NCBI RefSeq assembly: GCF_900496995.4
Contig: NC_044011.1
Location: 7,410,041 to 7,474,040 of the forward strand
DNA: 64,000 bases
Source of the DNA: Aquila chrysaetos chrysaetos
Taxonomy: Eukaryota > Chordata > Aves > Accipitriformes > Accipitridae
Direction: 5' to 3'
A program made the translations under genes and the position numbers. Shown piece by piece: positions 24,497 to 37,836 of this stretch; the first letter of the stretch is position 1; every line of letters starts with the position of its first letter. The notes under the pieces are model-generated. The model made no database searches, was not told where the DNA came from, and saw only the letters and a program-made list of their open reading frames with translations.

Positions 24497-25822
24497 CCCC
24501 GATGTGCCCAGCAAGGTCATGGAGTGGATCCTCCTGGAAACTGTGCTAAGGCACATGGAAAGTAGGGTGGTGATTGGTGACAGCCAACATGGCTTCACTA
24601 AGGGCAAATCGTGCCTGACAAATTTGGTGGCCTTCTGTGCCGGGGTTACAGCATTGGTGGATAAGGGAAGAGCAATGGATGTCATCTACCTGGACTTGTC
24701 CAAAGCATTTGGCACTTTCCCGTGTGACATCCTTGTCTCTGAATTGGAGAGACGTGGATTTGATGGATGGACCACCTGGTGGATAAGGTATTGGCTGCAT
24801 GGCTGCACTCAAAGAGCTGTGGTCAACGGCACGATACCCGAGTGGAGAGCAGTGACAAGTGGCGCTCCTCAGGGGTAGGTATTGGGACCGGTGCCGTTTA
24901 ACGTCTTTGTCGGCGACGTGGACAGGGGGATTGAGTGCACCCTCAGCAAGTTTGCAAATGACACCAAGCTGCGTGGTGCTGTTCCAGAGGGACCTTGACA
25001 GGCACGAGAGGTGGGCCTCTGCAAACATCATGAAGTTCAACAAGGGCAAGAGCAAGGTCCTGCACATGGGTCGGGGCAATCCCAAGCACAAATACGGGCT
25101 GGGAGAGGAGTGGATTGAGAGCAGCCCTGAGGAGAAGGACTTGGGGGTGTTGGTTGACGAGAAGCTCAACATGACCTGGCAATGTGCACTTGCAGCCCAC
25201 AAAGCCAACCGTACCCTGGGCCGCATCAAAAGAAGCGTGGCCAGCAGGTCAGGAGAGGTGATTCTCCCTCTCTACTCTGCTCTCGTGAGACCCCACCTGG
25301 AGTACGGTGTTCAGCTCTGGGGCCCCCACATAAGAAGGAGATGGACCTGTTGGAGCGAGTCCAGAGGAGGGCCACAAAGATGATCAGAGGGCTGGAGCAC
25401 CTCTCCTGTGAAGACAGGCTGAGAGAGTTGGGGTTGTTCAGCCTGGAGAAGAGAAGGCTCCAGGGAGACCTTATAGCAGCCTTCCAGTACCTGAAGGGGC
25501 CCTACAGGAAAGCTGGAGAGGGACTTTTTACAAGGGCATGTAGTGGTAGGACAAGGGGTAATGGCTTTAAACTGAAAGAGGGTAGATTTAGGTTAGATGC
25601 AAGGGAAAAGCTCTTCACTGTGAGGGTGGTGAGGCACTGGAACAGGTTCCCCAGAGAGGCTGTGGATGCCCCAACCCTGGCAGTGTTCAAGGCCAGGCTG
25701 GATGGGGCTTTGAGCAAGCTGGTCTAGTGGAAGGTGTCCCTGCCCATGGCGGGGGGGTTGGAACTAAATGGTCTTTAAGGTCCCTTCCAACCCAAACCAT
25801 TCTAAGGTATGTTTCTATGATG
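24497..25822 (+). pseudogene. CR1 LINE ORF2 3' half (reverse transcriptase) relic
   Basis: The + strand reads reverse-transcriptase text from the fingers ([29 protein letters not shown]) through motif A ([10 protein letters not shown]) to VTSGAPQG. After a frame shift near 24,880 it continues with [10 protein letters not shown], where the FADD catalytic pair has become FAND, and then [15 protein letters not shown] second shift near 25,330 leads into [27 protein letters not shown] and a stop at 25,725. The 3' untranslated part ends TTCCAACCCAAACCATTCTA and a decayed terminal repeat. It is 5'-truncated and inactive. Confidence 0.9.
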
Positions 25823-28800
25823 CAAAAAAACCCCTCTGTACCTTACTAAAAAACTGAGGTCATAGGAACAGCATGTCCTTTCAAGGAAAAACAAATAGGA
25901 AGCTGATCATCAAATGAGTGGTATGGTACAGAGTGTAGAGAAGTATAATTATATATAATATGATGTAAAAACTCTTGAGGAGGGAAGCCTAGTTCAGGTT
26001 GCTAGATGATGACAACAATATGTTTACTTAACATGTTGCTTTTTTCTTTCTCTATAAAAAACCACAAACCCTCAGAATTAAGGAACCATGTTTTAAAAAA
26101 AAGTTCAAAGTAATGAAACATTGTTTTCTTATCAAGGAATGCATTATGATCACAGTAAATAAGTAACTGTGAGTCCAGATATTATTCTACACACCTCTCT
26201 AAAACACAGATGCATACAAGTCTCTCTGGGATGACTTTGTTTCTTTCTATAAAAGTAGATACTGAGTGAGCTCAAATGCAGGCCCTTAACTGATTACTGG
26301 AATGTGATGACCTTGCATAGATCCTTACAAAATTATACTGGTGATGTATTTAAGAAACAAATTATGGGTATTTTCTCCTTCCCACAGTTCTTCTTTGAGC
26401 ATGTTATGTAGGTAGTGTAAGCTGTTTTACCTTAAGTAAATTTAAAAAAAAATTTTAAAAATATCAAGTGCTTGGCTCTGATGAAGGATTTGGTAGGTAA
26501 TAACTTCATAAATTGATTTTAGAAATCAAATTCTTTTATGTATTCTGGGAATTCATCCACAGTGCCCATATTCTAACACTTTTCTCTCTTTTTTTTTTTT
26601 TTTCTTCTTTTTTTTTGGTAAATAACTGCAATTTGTTTTGGAATGAAGTTGATCAGGCAACCAACAGAATATTGGTTTCTGTTTAACTTCATGCAAAATA
26701 ACATATATAAAAATGTGCCCTTGATGGAGGTGGAGGGTTATTCCATCATTGACTTTGGATAAAGTGTGAGAGGGGACAGCTGGGGTTATGGAATGAATGA
26801 AGTCTCCCCTTCTCCTATTGCATCCCAGGGCCTGTGTTCAGAATCCCAGCACTAGAGGGAAAGCTGACAGAACAGCTGCGCTGCTGTCTTTGAGCATTTT
26901 GTTACTTCTGATTCTTTAGAAATTGACTTCTTTTTGTCATCGTCCTTATCAACTGGATTGGGACAGACATAGGGGAGATATCAGTATAAAAAGAAGAAAA
27001 CCTGATTTTTTTTTTTTTTTTACTTCTCCCCTCCCCCCCCTACAATTCATACAGCAAATAGAGAGATACATAAAACTTCAAATGTTTTGGGCAAAGTAGT
27101 GTGTAGAAAAAGTTACTACACAAACCGAAAGAATCGTGATCATTCAACTTAAAATGTTTAAGTTAATGTTAAACTTTGGTTTCTAGCTATTTTTACTGCA
27201 CAGTGTCTGCTGCTTTTTTGAATTACTCTTACTGCTTTCTGACTGTGCTGTTGTGGCTCAGATGCATCAGAGACAGGATAATAGCATTTAAAAAAACTTC
27301 TGAAAAAGTCTGTGAACCTTGTTCAGGGTTTCTCAACCCCTCTGGCTTTCTGCAGCCATTGCTAAGATGCTGATGATCTACGGTGAGTGGCAACCTGCAT
27401 TGAAACAATTCTCTCCATCGTGGAAGGGTGACAGATCCCACTTCTCAGAAACCTTGGTCTTTAAGAACCAAAAATGAACTCGGGTTCAATATCTGTTGAG
27501 ACCCTAGATGAGGAGGTGATGTGTTTTCAGCTGGCAGAGAAGGTAGCTGACAATTGTAATTGGTGGCAGAGCTTTTCTTACTTGACATAACAGCTGATGC
27601 TTGTTCCCACTGAAATGTAACTCCTACATGTGTTGGCCGTGATCTTCTTGAGCCTTTATTGAATCAGGACTTCGCTGTGGCAGTGATCTTGCCTCTGCTC
27701 CTGATGCTCCAAGAAGTATTGACGCAGTGGGACGATGCAGTCTGCAGAGTTCAGGGACAATGCATGGCGGTGGTGTGTGTGTGTTTTTTGGTTGTGTGTT
27801 TAGGATTTTTTTAAGTTTGCAGTGTTTAGCTATTGAACAAGCAGCTAACCAACCAGATTTTTTCCTAAGTGGACACCAAAACGGTTAACTCGATTTATTC
27901 AGTCAGGCAGGCATTCAGATGCATAGCAATATATGTGTACAGAAGCTTTTAAAATAAACTTTGCAGCCTGGACTGTAGCAGCCACTACTGAGCAAATGCC
28001 ATGCTGAATGAGGATAAGAAGTTCTGACAAAGTATATGCAAGACATAAAATACTTCACAGATTTAGGCTGCTTGATTTTGAACAAGGGTTATTAGTTAAG
28101 ACAAATGAAAGTTCATCTGCGGAAAACTGTTCCCTCATGAAAATGAAGTTGTTCCATAATGCACTTGGTGCCCAAGAGAGCGTGCTGGCTATGAAAGAGT
28201 TGTGTCATCAGGAGAGATGAGTCACTTGGCAGACCCTAAAGTCAAGGATAAATTGTTTCCGTGATGAGTGTGGTGCCTCCTAGAGAGCTGTATTTTTTAA
28301 AATGGAAACAAACTACAATTTGCACATAGATGGTTACAACACTAGGGTGAGAAAATCCATTCTTCATCAAAATGAGCTGAAAGTCAATTGTTTTCCCTTT
28401 TTTCCTAGCTTACTCTAGTTTTCTTGTTCACTCTGTGGTTTGTTCTCTCCTAAGAACATAGTGTTTTGTGTTGAAATAGGAATTCTTCCTTTGAATCCTC
28501 TTCTCTCCTTTCCCCCTACTTCCAAGGTTTATAAGTAATTTTCCCCAAAGAAAAACTGATGTGGCAAAGAAGCAAAATGAGCACTGCTGCTGTTCTGGAA
28601 GAAAAAGTGTTCCTCTGACTGCTTTCTTCCAAAAATTTGATGGGAGAAATTGGAAGGTAGCTCTACCATCTGTGACTTAAAAAGTTCTCAAATGGACATT
28701 GTGAAGCACAGAAAAATTATTATGTTGTCATTTAGATGTCAAGAATTAAGCTTCTGTTTCTAACTAGTTAGGTGTTTCAGGGTGCAATTTATTTTACCCT

Positions 28801-30548
28801 AGACCTGACTAGTTTTCCCTGTTTACTGGAAAGGGAGCTTTGGGTAATAAATTAGTCTGGCTGTATTTGAACAAATGAGTCAAACCCAGAACTTCTGCAA
28901 GTTTATAGGACAACTGATCAGTACGTGTGCATGCTTATTAGACTCAGGGTTTCACAAAAATTGTGTGGAAATTTACAGTGGTGTGTGAAATCTGTGGTGT
29001 GTTTTTTGTTGCTGTTCTTAATAAGAAGGAAGGCCAATTACCTCTTCTTAAGGACCTGGATGCTTAAAAACTAGCAGATGTTTTCTCTCATTCGGCCAAT
29101 TATTTCTGGCATGTGGCTGGGAAATTCACGTTGTATAAACACCTCTGTGGAAGACAGAGGGTTGCATCCACACCAGAAAGGTGTGGGGCTGAATATAAAT
29201 ATCTGATATCAAGGGTTGCAGACGGGTGTTTGTACAGTATTGCTTCTGTGAAGCTAACTGCAAGTCCCCAGCTGTTCAAAACTTTGATCCAGCATCTATA
29301 TAGAATTTCTTGCATATTTAAGTTGCTTGAAGTGTACGCATCATGATCAAATGACCTCTTCGTAACGAAGTTATGGAGTTAAAACCTTAAGTCTTCTAAA
29401 CACTTTTATTCTGAATGTGAGGAGCTTAGTAAATGACAAATTCTGACACTGCTTAGACCCGTCTCATCCAAAATTTGCTTAGACTTCCTGATTGCTATTT
29501 CTGTCTTTATTTTGTAGCTGTTTTCCCCCCCTTTTAATTGCAATGTTTGTGTGAAGTCGGTAATTAGAGTGATTACTAGGTTCTTTTAGTCTGGTCTAGG
29601 ATTCTTCTGTTACCGAACTTCAAAAAGAAAAGGGGAGGGAAAGCATAGTGTGTACTAATTGGCAGTCATGTGTACGATGGATGACTGAAGTACAGTCTAT
29701 CCCTTTCATTGATGTCTTGTGTTATTTGTGGTGCCCTGAGTTTTAAGTGTGCTGTTTAAGCATGTTTATTCATACGTAGGCACTTGAATAAATAGCCTGA
29801 ACCCTTTGTACACTGTAGCAACCACAATTCTCATCTCTAATAATCAGGAACTGTGGGCGGTTCTCAACATTTACTAATCTAAAACTTTTTTACCTTTTTA
29901 GTCCAATTCTCAATTTTCAACAGTGGCGAGAGGGTAATCCTAATATATTTAGTAGTAACTCTCATGGGGAAAAAAATATTCCAAACAGAACAATGAGCAA
30001 TACAGTACTGCTAAAAAAGCTGATACACTCTTGTACATGAGACTATGTTATTTGAGTGGATTGCTTCCTGGTATGTGCTAATAAACTTGCGTGTTTAATT
30101 TATATCATCTCCTTCATTTTCCTATATAAAGTCTTGTATTATGATAAACAGTTTTGAGAGAGACTTCTTGTACAGTTTATACTACTGCAGCTTTTAACAC
30201 AATTTGCTTTACTAATCTGTATTTTTTTTAAGGAGACTAAAGGTTTTGAGTCACCCTTCTGATAATGGGAGCTGAAACAAAGGTATTAAAATGCAAAAGT
30301 AGCATCTTGGTTACATCAGTGAGCCCTTGCTGAGTTTGTCATCTGAAAACTGTTTCTGACATACAGGAGAAGCGTACCTGTGAATTTCCGTGTCCCGTAG
30401 TGGGCCTGAGGGCTGCGTTACAGACTACAGCACTGGTAGCTGAAGGTGCAGAGCACCGAGCTTGAAATGCTGCAGCTGCGGTCTTGAAAGCTACTCGGAG
30501 CGCTCTGCCCAGCTGAATAGGGAAAGAATGGTAAGGGAGGTGTGTGTT
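25823..30548. other. Intronic stretch, nothing recognised except homopolymers
   Basis: AT-rich intronic DNA with T-rich tracts near 26,590-26,618 and 27,007-27,021. No element, exon or RNA gene was recognised. Confidence 0.45.

Positions 30549-30592
<44 letters not shown>
30549..30592. repeat. (TA)n(CA)n compound microsatellite
   Basis: About seven TA units run directly into about fifteen CA units; likely length-polymorphic. Confidence 0.95.
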
Positions 30593-30593
<1 letters not shown>

Positions 30594-31758
30594 GTATTTA
30601 TGCTTTTAGCTAAAAAGGATGTCTTTGAAATGCTTGGTCTCTTCATCTCTTTTTAAGTCACTTTGGGAGGCTCCTTAGAAGGGGGAGAGTAACAGGAGGA
30701 GGAGGGCGAACTTCTGTTCCAAAAATCAAAGCTAGAGCAAGGTGATGCTTAGCACTCTCCAGCCTCCTGATTGCAGTATTCCTGACTGCACGTGACACAG
30801 TGGGCCTCTGAGGTGAGATCTGTCTGAAGCCTGTCCTGCGGCAGCACTGCAGAGGAGCCGGTGGCAGAGGTGGGGGTGATGAAGTCTATGCAGAAGGAAG
30901 TTTTTCTAGGGTAGCCTCCTTTGGTCTGTCTTGTTTGTCAGCACGTGGTGTGATCCAGAAGTAGCCTTGGTTCCTTGGCCCTGGGGGTGCCAAGCAAGGT
31001 CAGAGCTCCATCCCAGCAGGGCTGGGTGCTAGGTACTTTGATTCACACAGAGGTGTGCTTGGGGCTTCCTTCTCAAACAGCCATCTAGGTTCTCCATGGA
31101 TGCCTAAATGATCTCTTGCACTGTTAGCTACAAAATACTTGGAGAAGATCATGTCGAAGCTGAATACCTAGGACTGATATGTATAATGCTGTTAACTTGT
31201 CGGGGAAAACTGAAGGAGTACCCATTTCCTTTAAATATGGTAGGCTTGCTGTAGACTTGCATTAGATGCACAGAGCACATCTGACCCAGAGAATGGAGTC
31301 AGAAGATCTGTCAGGGCTGGAGATTGTGTGTCTGGGTTTACTTCTATATCCAATTACTTTATCCTCTTGAATTTCCTGGTGTCAGTTTTCCTAGCCTGGC
31401 ATATGGTTTTATTACACTGAGGGGGAGCAAGGTGACCCGGAAACTCCACAGTGTGCCTCTACTTTCACAGGGAGAGGTTTCTTCTTCTGGAAATGGTGTA
31501 CGAGAAGCAATCTTGTTGCAGATATTGACACGTTTCTGTGAGTGAGTGACTGTCTTGTTGAAAGAATGGGAGATTAATGTGGATTGGAGGTCCGAATAGT
31601 GTTTGTCAGTTTGCAGTATGTAGTTAGATGTTTACAGGAGCAAACTAATATAAGTGATCAAATCCCTTAAACATTTGAATCCAACAGCCAATGATTACTT
31701 AAGCGGTAATGCACAATGCCAAATAAATATGACTTGATATCTAGGCCTGATGCATATC
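30593..31758. other. Intronic stretch, nothing recognised
   Basis: Moderately GC-richer sequence around 30,660-31,090, without recognisable exon, element or RNA gene. Confidence 0.4.
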
Positions 31759-32667
31759 TGCTGTGGTTTCAGCCCAGCTGACAACAAAGCACCAGGCAGC
31801 TGCATGCTCACTCCTCACCCCCCCCCGGTGGGATAGGGAGGAGAAAATAGAAGGAAAAGCTTGTGGGTTGAGACAAGGACTGGGAGGGATCACTCACCAC
31901 TTATGGTCACAGGCAAAAACCAGACTCAACTTGGGGAAGAAACAAAATCAATTTAATTTACTACCAATCAAATCAAAACAAGGATATTAGGAAGTAAAAC
32001 CAAACCTTAGAACAGCTTCCCCCCACCCCTCCCTCCTTCCCGGCTCAACCCCACTCCTGGTTCTCTCCACCTCGGCACAGGGAATGGGGGTTGGGGTCAG
32101 TTCATCACACCTTGTCTCTGCCGCTCCGTCCTCCTCAGGGGGAGGACTCCTCACACTCTTCCCCTGCTCCAGTGTCGGGTCCCTCCCATGGGAGACAGTC
32201 CTCCATGAACTTCTCCAATGTGAGTCCTTCCCACAGCTGCAGTTCTTCACAAACTGCTCCCATGTGGGTCCCCTCCACAGGCTGCAGATCTTCAGGCACA
32301 GCCTGCTCCAGCGCGGGCTTTCCCATGGAGTCCTGGCCATCTTGAGGAGCCCCCGCTCCCCTCCATGGGCTGGGGGGGACAGCTGCCGTCTCACCACGGG
32401 CTGCGGGGGCATCCCCTCCTCCCCTCCTTCCTCACTGACCTCGCTGTCTGCAGAGGGGTTCCTCTCACATTGTGATCCCCTCCCTCACTGCAGGTTCCCC
32501 TTCTCAAATCTGTTCTCCCAGAGGTATTACCACATCACTGACGGGCTCAGCCTTGGCCAGCGGTGGGTCTGACTTGGAGCCGGGGAAGCTTCCAGCAGCT
32601 TCTCACAGGAGCCGGCCCTGCAGCCCCCTCCCCTGCTACCAAAACCCTGCCACACAAACCCAAAACA
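31759..32667 (-). mobile_element. Avian ERV solo LTR, family A copy 2 (antisense)
   Basis: Same family as the LTR at 11,325, in the opposite orientation: the + strand begins TGCTGTGGTTTCAGCCCAGC and ends ACACAAACCCAAAACA. The 5-bp flanks are ATATC (31,754-31,758) and GTATC (32,668-32,672), one mismatch apart. The internal 45-bp modules are present, but the sense-strand reading frame seen in copies 1 and 3 is shifted partway through. There is no internal retroviral sequence on either side, so it is a solo LTR. Confidence 0.85.
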
Positions 32668-34276
32668 GTATCTCATGCAAGATCTTATTGTGGATTTAAA
32701 AGTGGATGAAAAAGTGTGACGAGGTGACAGCCTTTCTCCTATTTACTGGTTTGAATCAGGCTTGCTTTAAGGTTGCATGGAAAGCTTTGCTCTCTTGATA
32801 GCTCAGTGCCGATAGCTGTGCTGAAGAGTTTGGATTTGTTCTGATTTGTAGTGTGGGAATGGCTGAAGGACTAATCTTTTTTTCTACAGAGCAGGTGTGG
32901 CTGCCTGAAGCTTGAAGTGCAGTAGTGGGACAGGTCTGGAAGGTCAGTATAGCCTCTGCCACAAATGTGTCTCTTCTGAGCCACATGTTTAATGCAAGTG
33001 CTCTTTGGCTAGGGGAGGACAGTAACTATACCTGTCAGGACGTCTCATAACGGCTTCAAGTTGACAAAGGAAGTAACTAAGCATGCCTGTGAAAGACCTA
33101 ATCCCCTGCTGTAATGGGGACCTCTAATCTTCTCTTGCCTTTGTTCTGCTGGATGTATGCCTTCAGTTGTACAACTTGCGCTGGTTGAGTGACAGCAGTG
33201 ATAGATCCCGACGCTTTGAGTGGAGGTCGTGTTTGTGGTGTGTGTTTGAAGAGAGAGAAGAAGAAAAGCTTTTGCTCTGGAGGTTGTCATCCAGTAGCTA
33301 AAAACTTGCTGGTCTGTGGAGTACACAAAGCTGCTGTCTGTGTTGTGGTGATAGGGGAAGAGGGTTATAATTCCAGCTGCAGGACAGTTACGTGAAATGG
33401 AGCTGCAATCCCAGCTGAGTGGTGGAAACGGACACAGTGAGAATATGCTGGAGCCATGGTTGGACACCAGTTAAACAATGTAGAGACTAGTGTTGTCAGT
33501 GGCAGGACTTGAGCACGCTGCATTTCTGAGCTGCTGTTCTCCTAGATCCTGAAAAAAGACAACAGTCTCTTAAAGAACAAAACCCCAAAAAAACCCAACC
33601 AAACAGAAAAAAAACCAGAAAAGAAAGTGACTGTTCAGCACTGGTGGCAATGCACTCCATTTCCTAGTGTTAGTAAGAGACTTTGACAATTTTTGGTTGT
33701 GTGCAGCAATATATAAGGCTTGCTGGCTAAGGGTAAAATATGTAGAGCTATTTACTACTTTCCCAATCACCATTTTGTTGTTGGCAAAAAGGACGCAGAG
33801 CTATGTTGTAGGCATTCTGTCTTTCCCATCACTGTATTGATCCTTTCTTTGTGATAGCGGTCTTACTAGCAGTGCAATGGAAAAGAAATAGGAACAGCAT
33901 GAGAAATGTTACTGCTCTACACTAACAACAGGTGTGAACATTGCCTTTACTGTGCCAATCTTGTAACTTGAGCGTGGGTGCAAGTAGCAAGTGGAGGTAT
34001 TTCAGTTTTCATCTTTTGATGTTTGATAGTGCCCTTGAACTCAGGGCCCCCTTGTCAACACAGAAAGCTAGTCATCCTGCAGATCAGCACAATGATGATA
34101 AAGAGCATACACAAATAGCACTGCAAACACGGGTGAACTTACTTCATTGTAAACTACTACAAGTAGTAGTAGTACTCTCTGTTTCAAACAGAGAGAGTGC
34201 AAGACAACGACTGTACTTTACTTCTGTTTCCTTGCAACAAACTAGTGGTGCATATACATGTGTTTTAACTTGCTAT
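32668..34276. other. Intronic stretch, A/C-rich patch only
   Basis: Ordinary intronic DNA apart from an A-rich, C-interrupted patch at about 33,578-33,622. Nothing else recognised. Confidence 0.4.
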
Positions 34277-34856
34277 TGTTGTCCCAAAAGTGGGGTCATT
34301 TACCCGGTGTGCGAAAAGCCAATATATACACAGAGCAGAGGTATTTTATTCCAATTCATGTTTGCGCAAAGATGGGGGCTAGGTGGTAATCCACAAAAGC
34401 TAGCTCCCTTCATACCTCAACAGGCAAGCAATTTATACAGTTTAGTTTTACGTATTTAGTTTCCAAACTTCTTCCCCAAAACTATTATTAGTAGTCACTC
34501 ATCTACCACAGTTTCTATTGGGCTAAAGTTTTCCCCACTTAGAATTTAACGGTAGAGTGTTCTTTTATTCTACAGCACATGCTCAAGGAGGGTAGGGGGG
34601 TAGTCTTTTTGGTCTCCAATTGAGTCAGTGGTCGTGATGTCCCCCTGTCGCCTTTACCTTTCCCCCAATTACCGAAGGTCTTTGCTGACTTCGTGCCTAT
34701 TAGCAATTATTTCAACTTTTTAGGATGTTCTCTTCTTATCAGTATTTTAGGTCTTCTTCAGGGACACGGTTGTTAGCAAGGCATGCATTGGTTATGCAAA
34801 AGGTATCTTGTTTCACAAGACCTCTGTGGCCTTTTTAAGGTGGCTTAAGTACATCA
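34277..34856 (-). mobile_element. Second type of ERV solo LTR (antisense)
   Basis: The + strand begins TGTTGTCCCAAAAGTGGGG, so the minus strand ends CTTTTGGGACAACA, a common retroviral LTR terminus. It ends on the right at TACATCA, giving a TG...CA element of about 580 bp with a perfect 4-bp flank CTAT (34,273-34,276 and 34,857-34,860). In minus-strand order there is a TATA box (TATAAAT, complement of 34,431-34,437) and, about 85 bases later, an AATAAA signal (complement of 34,345-34,350), the correct U3-R order. A 4-bp duplication would suggest an ERV1-like element; the family is not recognised. The right edge is less certain than the left. Confidence 0.6.
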
Positions 34857-34860
34857 CTAT

Positions 34861-36889
34861 TACTCTCAAATTTTCTAGGGCATGATGGGAAGTGGTTTAT
34901 AGTTTACCGTGTTATACATGTTCTGTGGATCCTTCAAGACTAAGTATCTGTTGCACATTTTTCTGTGGTCTTGTGGGACCTCAGATGTTAGAGGTCTTTT
35001 CTCTGTATTCTTATTTTTCTTCAGCTGATTGTTGCCAGCAGTGGGAATGGGTAACCCATGAACAACAGGATAACATACATATTTGCATAACATTTTTTAA
35101 TTTTAGCACCAGGACTATGTTGTGCAAGTTTGATCTCTTTTATTAGTAGTTTAGCTCAGTGTTGCATCTTAAGGTATATTCTTGATAAGTAAAAAAGCTC
35201 AGGCTACTGCAGTGTCTTATGGTATGTAAAAGAAGGTCACAAATAACAATAAGAATGGTAAATGCAGTAGTATGCACAATGATGACACAAAACTTTGTGC
35301 TAATGACGTTACCGTTACCTCTTCCTGGTAGTCTTTGGCCTTGATGTGCTATCCTTTCTTGGTAGTGGCTTTGTAGATGACACTAAAGGGAGAGCAGTAG
35401 CTAAGTGTTGCAGTGTCAGTTGACGACATACTAAGAATTAGAAGAGGGCTCGATGGCAATGCCTCCGCTAGCACTGGTCAGTGTAGCATCTGTGCTTCAA
35501 GTTATGGCAGTTGTCTTTTTTTCTTTTTCTTTTCCTTGCTTCCTATCCACAGTATATTTGCCTATGAAGCAGGATGTTTCTTCCTGGATTCCTGCTGTAG
35601 TAAGTAATTGTTCAGCTCCAGGAGTAAGCAGTTAAGTTTTTGCATTGCTTTGAGTTTGCTCCTGTGATCTAGCTTCCATGATTGATGCTCCTGCTTGCCA
35701 ACTTGAGTTAGTGTAAGGCTTAATTAAATGTGTAAAACATTTTGAACTTACTGAGTCATTTTCCTGAAATATGGTTTGTCATGCTGTGTGTAGCTGGCAG
35801 ACTTGCATACCTTTTTGGTTCTCAGAGTGAGCTTTGAATAAATAATTGGCTTTCAGTGGGGGGGATATTTGGTGTACATACTGTCAGCCTTGAAGTAACT
35901 GTATAAAAACAATATTTAATTACTAATTTTAAAATGTCCAAGACTAATGGGTGTGTACTTAGCATGCAAATGAAAAATGTGTTCTTTTGTTTGCTTCATG
36001 CTCATCGTAGGATTTGAAAACCCTGGAGGCTTTGGTGTCTAGGTGAAGCTTATACAATCCTATTGATAAAGAAGATAGGCAGAATCCAGCTCCTGTCCCT
36101 GGAACCATGCAGCTTCCCTGGATTTGAAACAGGAATTTGAAAACTTATCTTTCTTTCAGACAGGCAAGCAGGAGTTCTCAAATACATCAGGACATCAGCC
36201 AGGAGCGTCTCTGACATGGTGACTCCTGCATCCTCGCTTTGACTTACTCTAACTCTTTAGTTCTATGCTAAACTTTTTTGTAAATGTAGCTTTATGAACC
36301 TGAATATTTTAAGGTCTAACTGTGGCAAAGAATAGAAAACTAGCTAGAATGTCTGAATTGGGAGAAAAGAAACTTTAAGCTCAGCTTCTGTATAGAATAA
36401 CTGTTTATCTCTTAACTGGTTGATGATTCACTGTTGTGACTGATTAGATCAGTAGGAAATTACTCTTCTTTATTCTTGTCCTTACAAACTTTTACCAGGT
36501 TCTACTAGTCTTTTTTTTTTTTTTTTTTAACACTTCTTTTAAAGCAGTCTAACATGCCCCATCAGCTTTGGGAGAAAATTTGAGCATGTTTATTTGAAAA
36601 GCCTGAAATATGCATTTAATGCCAAATCTTGTAGACTGACAACATGCTGTAGGGACCTGAGTTTTTAATCTTTAACTTTTGTAGTAGTATAGCTACTAAT
36701 TAAGTAATTGTGCAGTGGGCTCTGATTATAGGTAGGTATGGCAATCTGTTGCTTCTCTTGCCCATGAAATGTTTTATCTTTGCACCATAGTTCACTTTCA
36801 GGAATATCTAGAGGTATGGAAAGTGCTTGGTACATGTTTGAAATGGTACCTTCATCAGTTTGCCAGGTTTGGTGCTAGGACTGTGGTGG
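34861..36889. other. Intronic stretch, nothing recognised
   Basis: AT-rich DNA with a poly-T tract near 36,511-36,529. No exon or transposable element recognised. Confidence 0.4.
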
Positions 36890-36894
36890 TTCAT

Positions 36895-37831
36895 TGTTGT
36901 GGTTTCAGCCCAGCTGGTAACAAAGCACCACACAGCTGCTCGCTCACTGTGTGCTCCCCCCCAGCCACAGTAGGATGGGGAGAAAATATAAAGGCAGGCT
37001 CATGGGTCAAGATAAGGACAGGGAGGGATCACTCGCCACTTATGGTCACGGGCAAAAACCAGACTCAACTTGGGGAAGAAACAAAATCAATTTAATTTAC
37101 TACCAATCAAATCAAAACAAGGATATTAGGAAGTAGAACCAAACCTTAGAACAGCTTCCCCCCACCCCTCCCTCCTTCCCGGCTCAACCCCACTCCCCAT
37201 TTCTCCACCTCCTCCCCCCCAGTGGCGCAGGGGGACGGGGAATGGGGGTTGGGGTCAGTTCATCACACCTTGTCTCTGCTGCTCCTTCCTCCTCAGGGGG
37301 AGGACTCCTCACACTCTTCCCCTGCTCCAGCGTGGGGTCCCTCCCACGGGAGACAGTCCTCCATGAACTTCTCCAAGGTGAGTCCTTCCCACGGGCTGCA
37401 GTTCTTCACGAACTGCTCCCATGTGGGTCCCCTCCACAGGCTGCAGTCCTTCAGGCACAGACTGCTCCAGCGCGGGCTTTCCCAGGCAGTCCTGGCCATC
37501 TTGAGGAGCCCCCGCTCCCCTCCATGGGCTGGGGGGGACAGCTGCCGTCTCACCACGGGCTGCGGGGGCATCCCCTCCTCCCCTCCTTCCTCACTGACCT
37601 CGGGATCTGCAGAGGGGTTCCTCTCACGTTCCTATCTCTCCTCTCCACTGCAGGTTCCCCTTCTCAAATCTGTTCTCCCAGTGGCACTACCACCATCACT
37701 GATGGGCTCGGTCTTGGCCAGCGGTGGGTCTGACTTGGAGCAGGGGAAGCTTCTAGCAGCTTCTCACAGGAGCCGTCCCTGCAGCCCCTCTCCTGCTACC
37801 AAAAAAACCCATGCCACATAAACCCAAAACA
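36895..37831 (-). mobile_element. Avian ERV solo LTR, family A copy 3 (antisense)
   Basis: The + strand begins TGTTGTGGTTTCAGCCCAGC and ends AAACCCAAAACA, with a perfect 5-bp target duplication TTCAT at 36,890-36,894 and 37,832-37,836. It is 937 bp. The minus strand carries a 92-codon open frame (complement of 37,293-37,571) that starts MPPQPVVRRQL and has the same length and order as the frame in the copy at 11,325. This is the best-preserved antisense copy of the family. Confidence 0.88.
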
Positions 37832-37836
37832 TTCAT

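Noticed and set aside
24497..25822. Reverse-transcriptase reading frames as a functional gene
   Set aside because: Frame shifts near 24,880 and 25,330, a changed catalytic box and CR1 3' sequence show it is a dead LINE copy.
27480..27520. GGTTCAAT string resembling a tRNA B box
   Set aside because: No matching A box or cloverleaf stems could be placed around it.
33941..34459. 172-codon + strand open frame
   Set aside because: It runs across the left edge of an LTR, has no domain-like pattern, and is best explained by chance.
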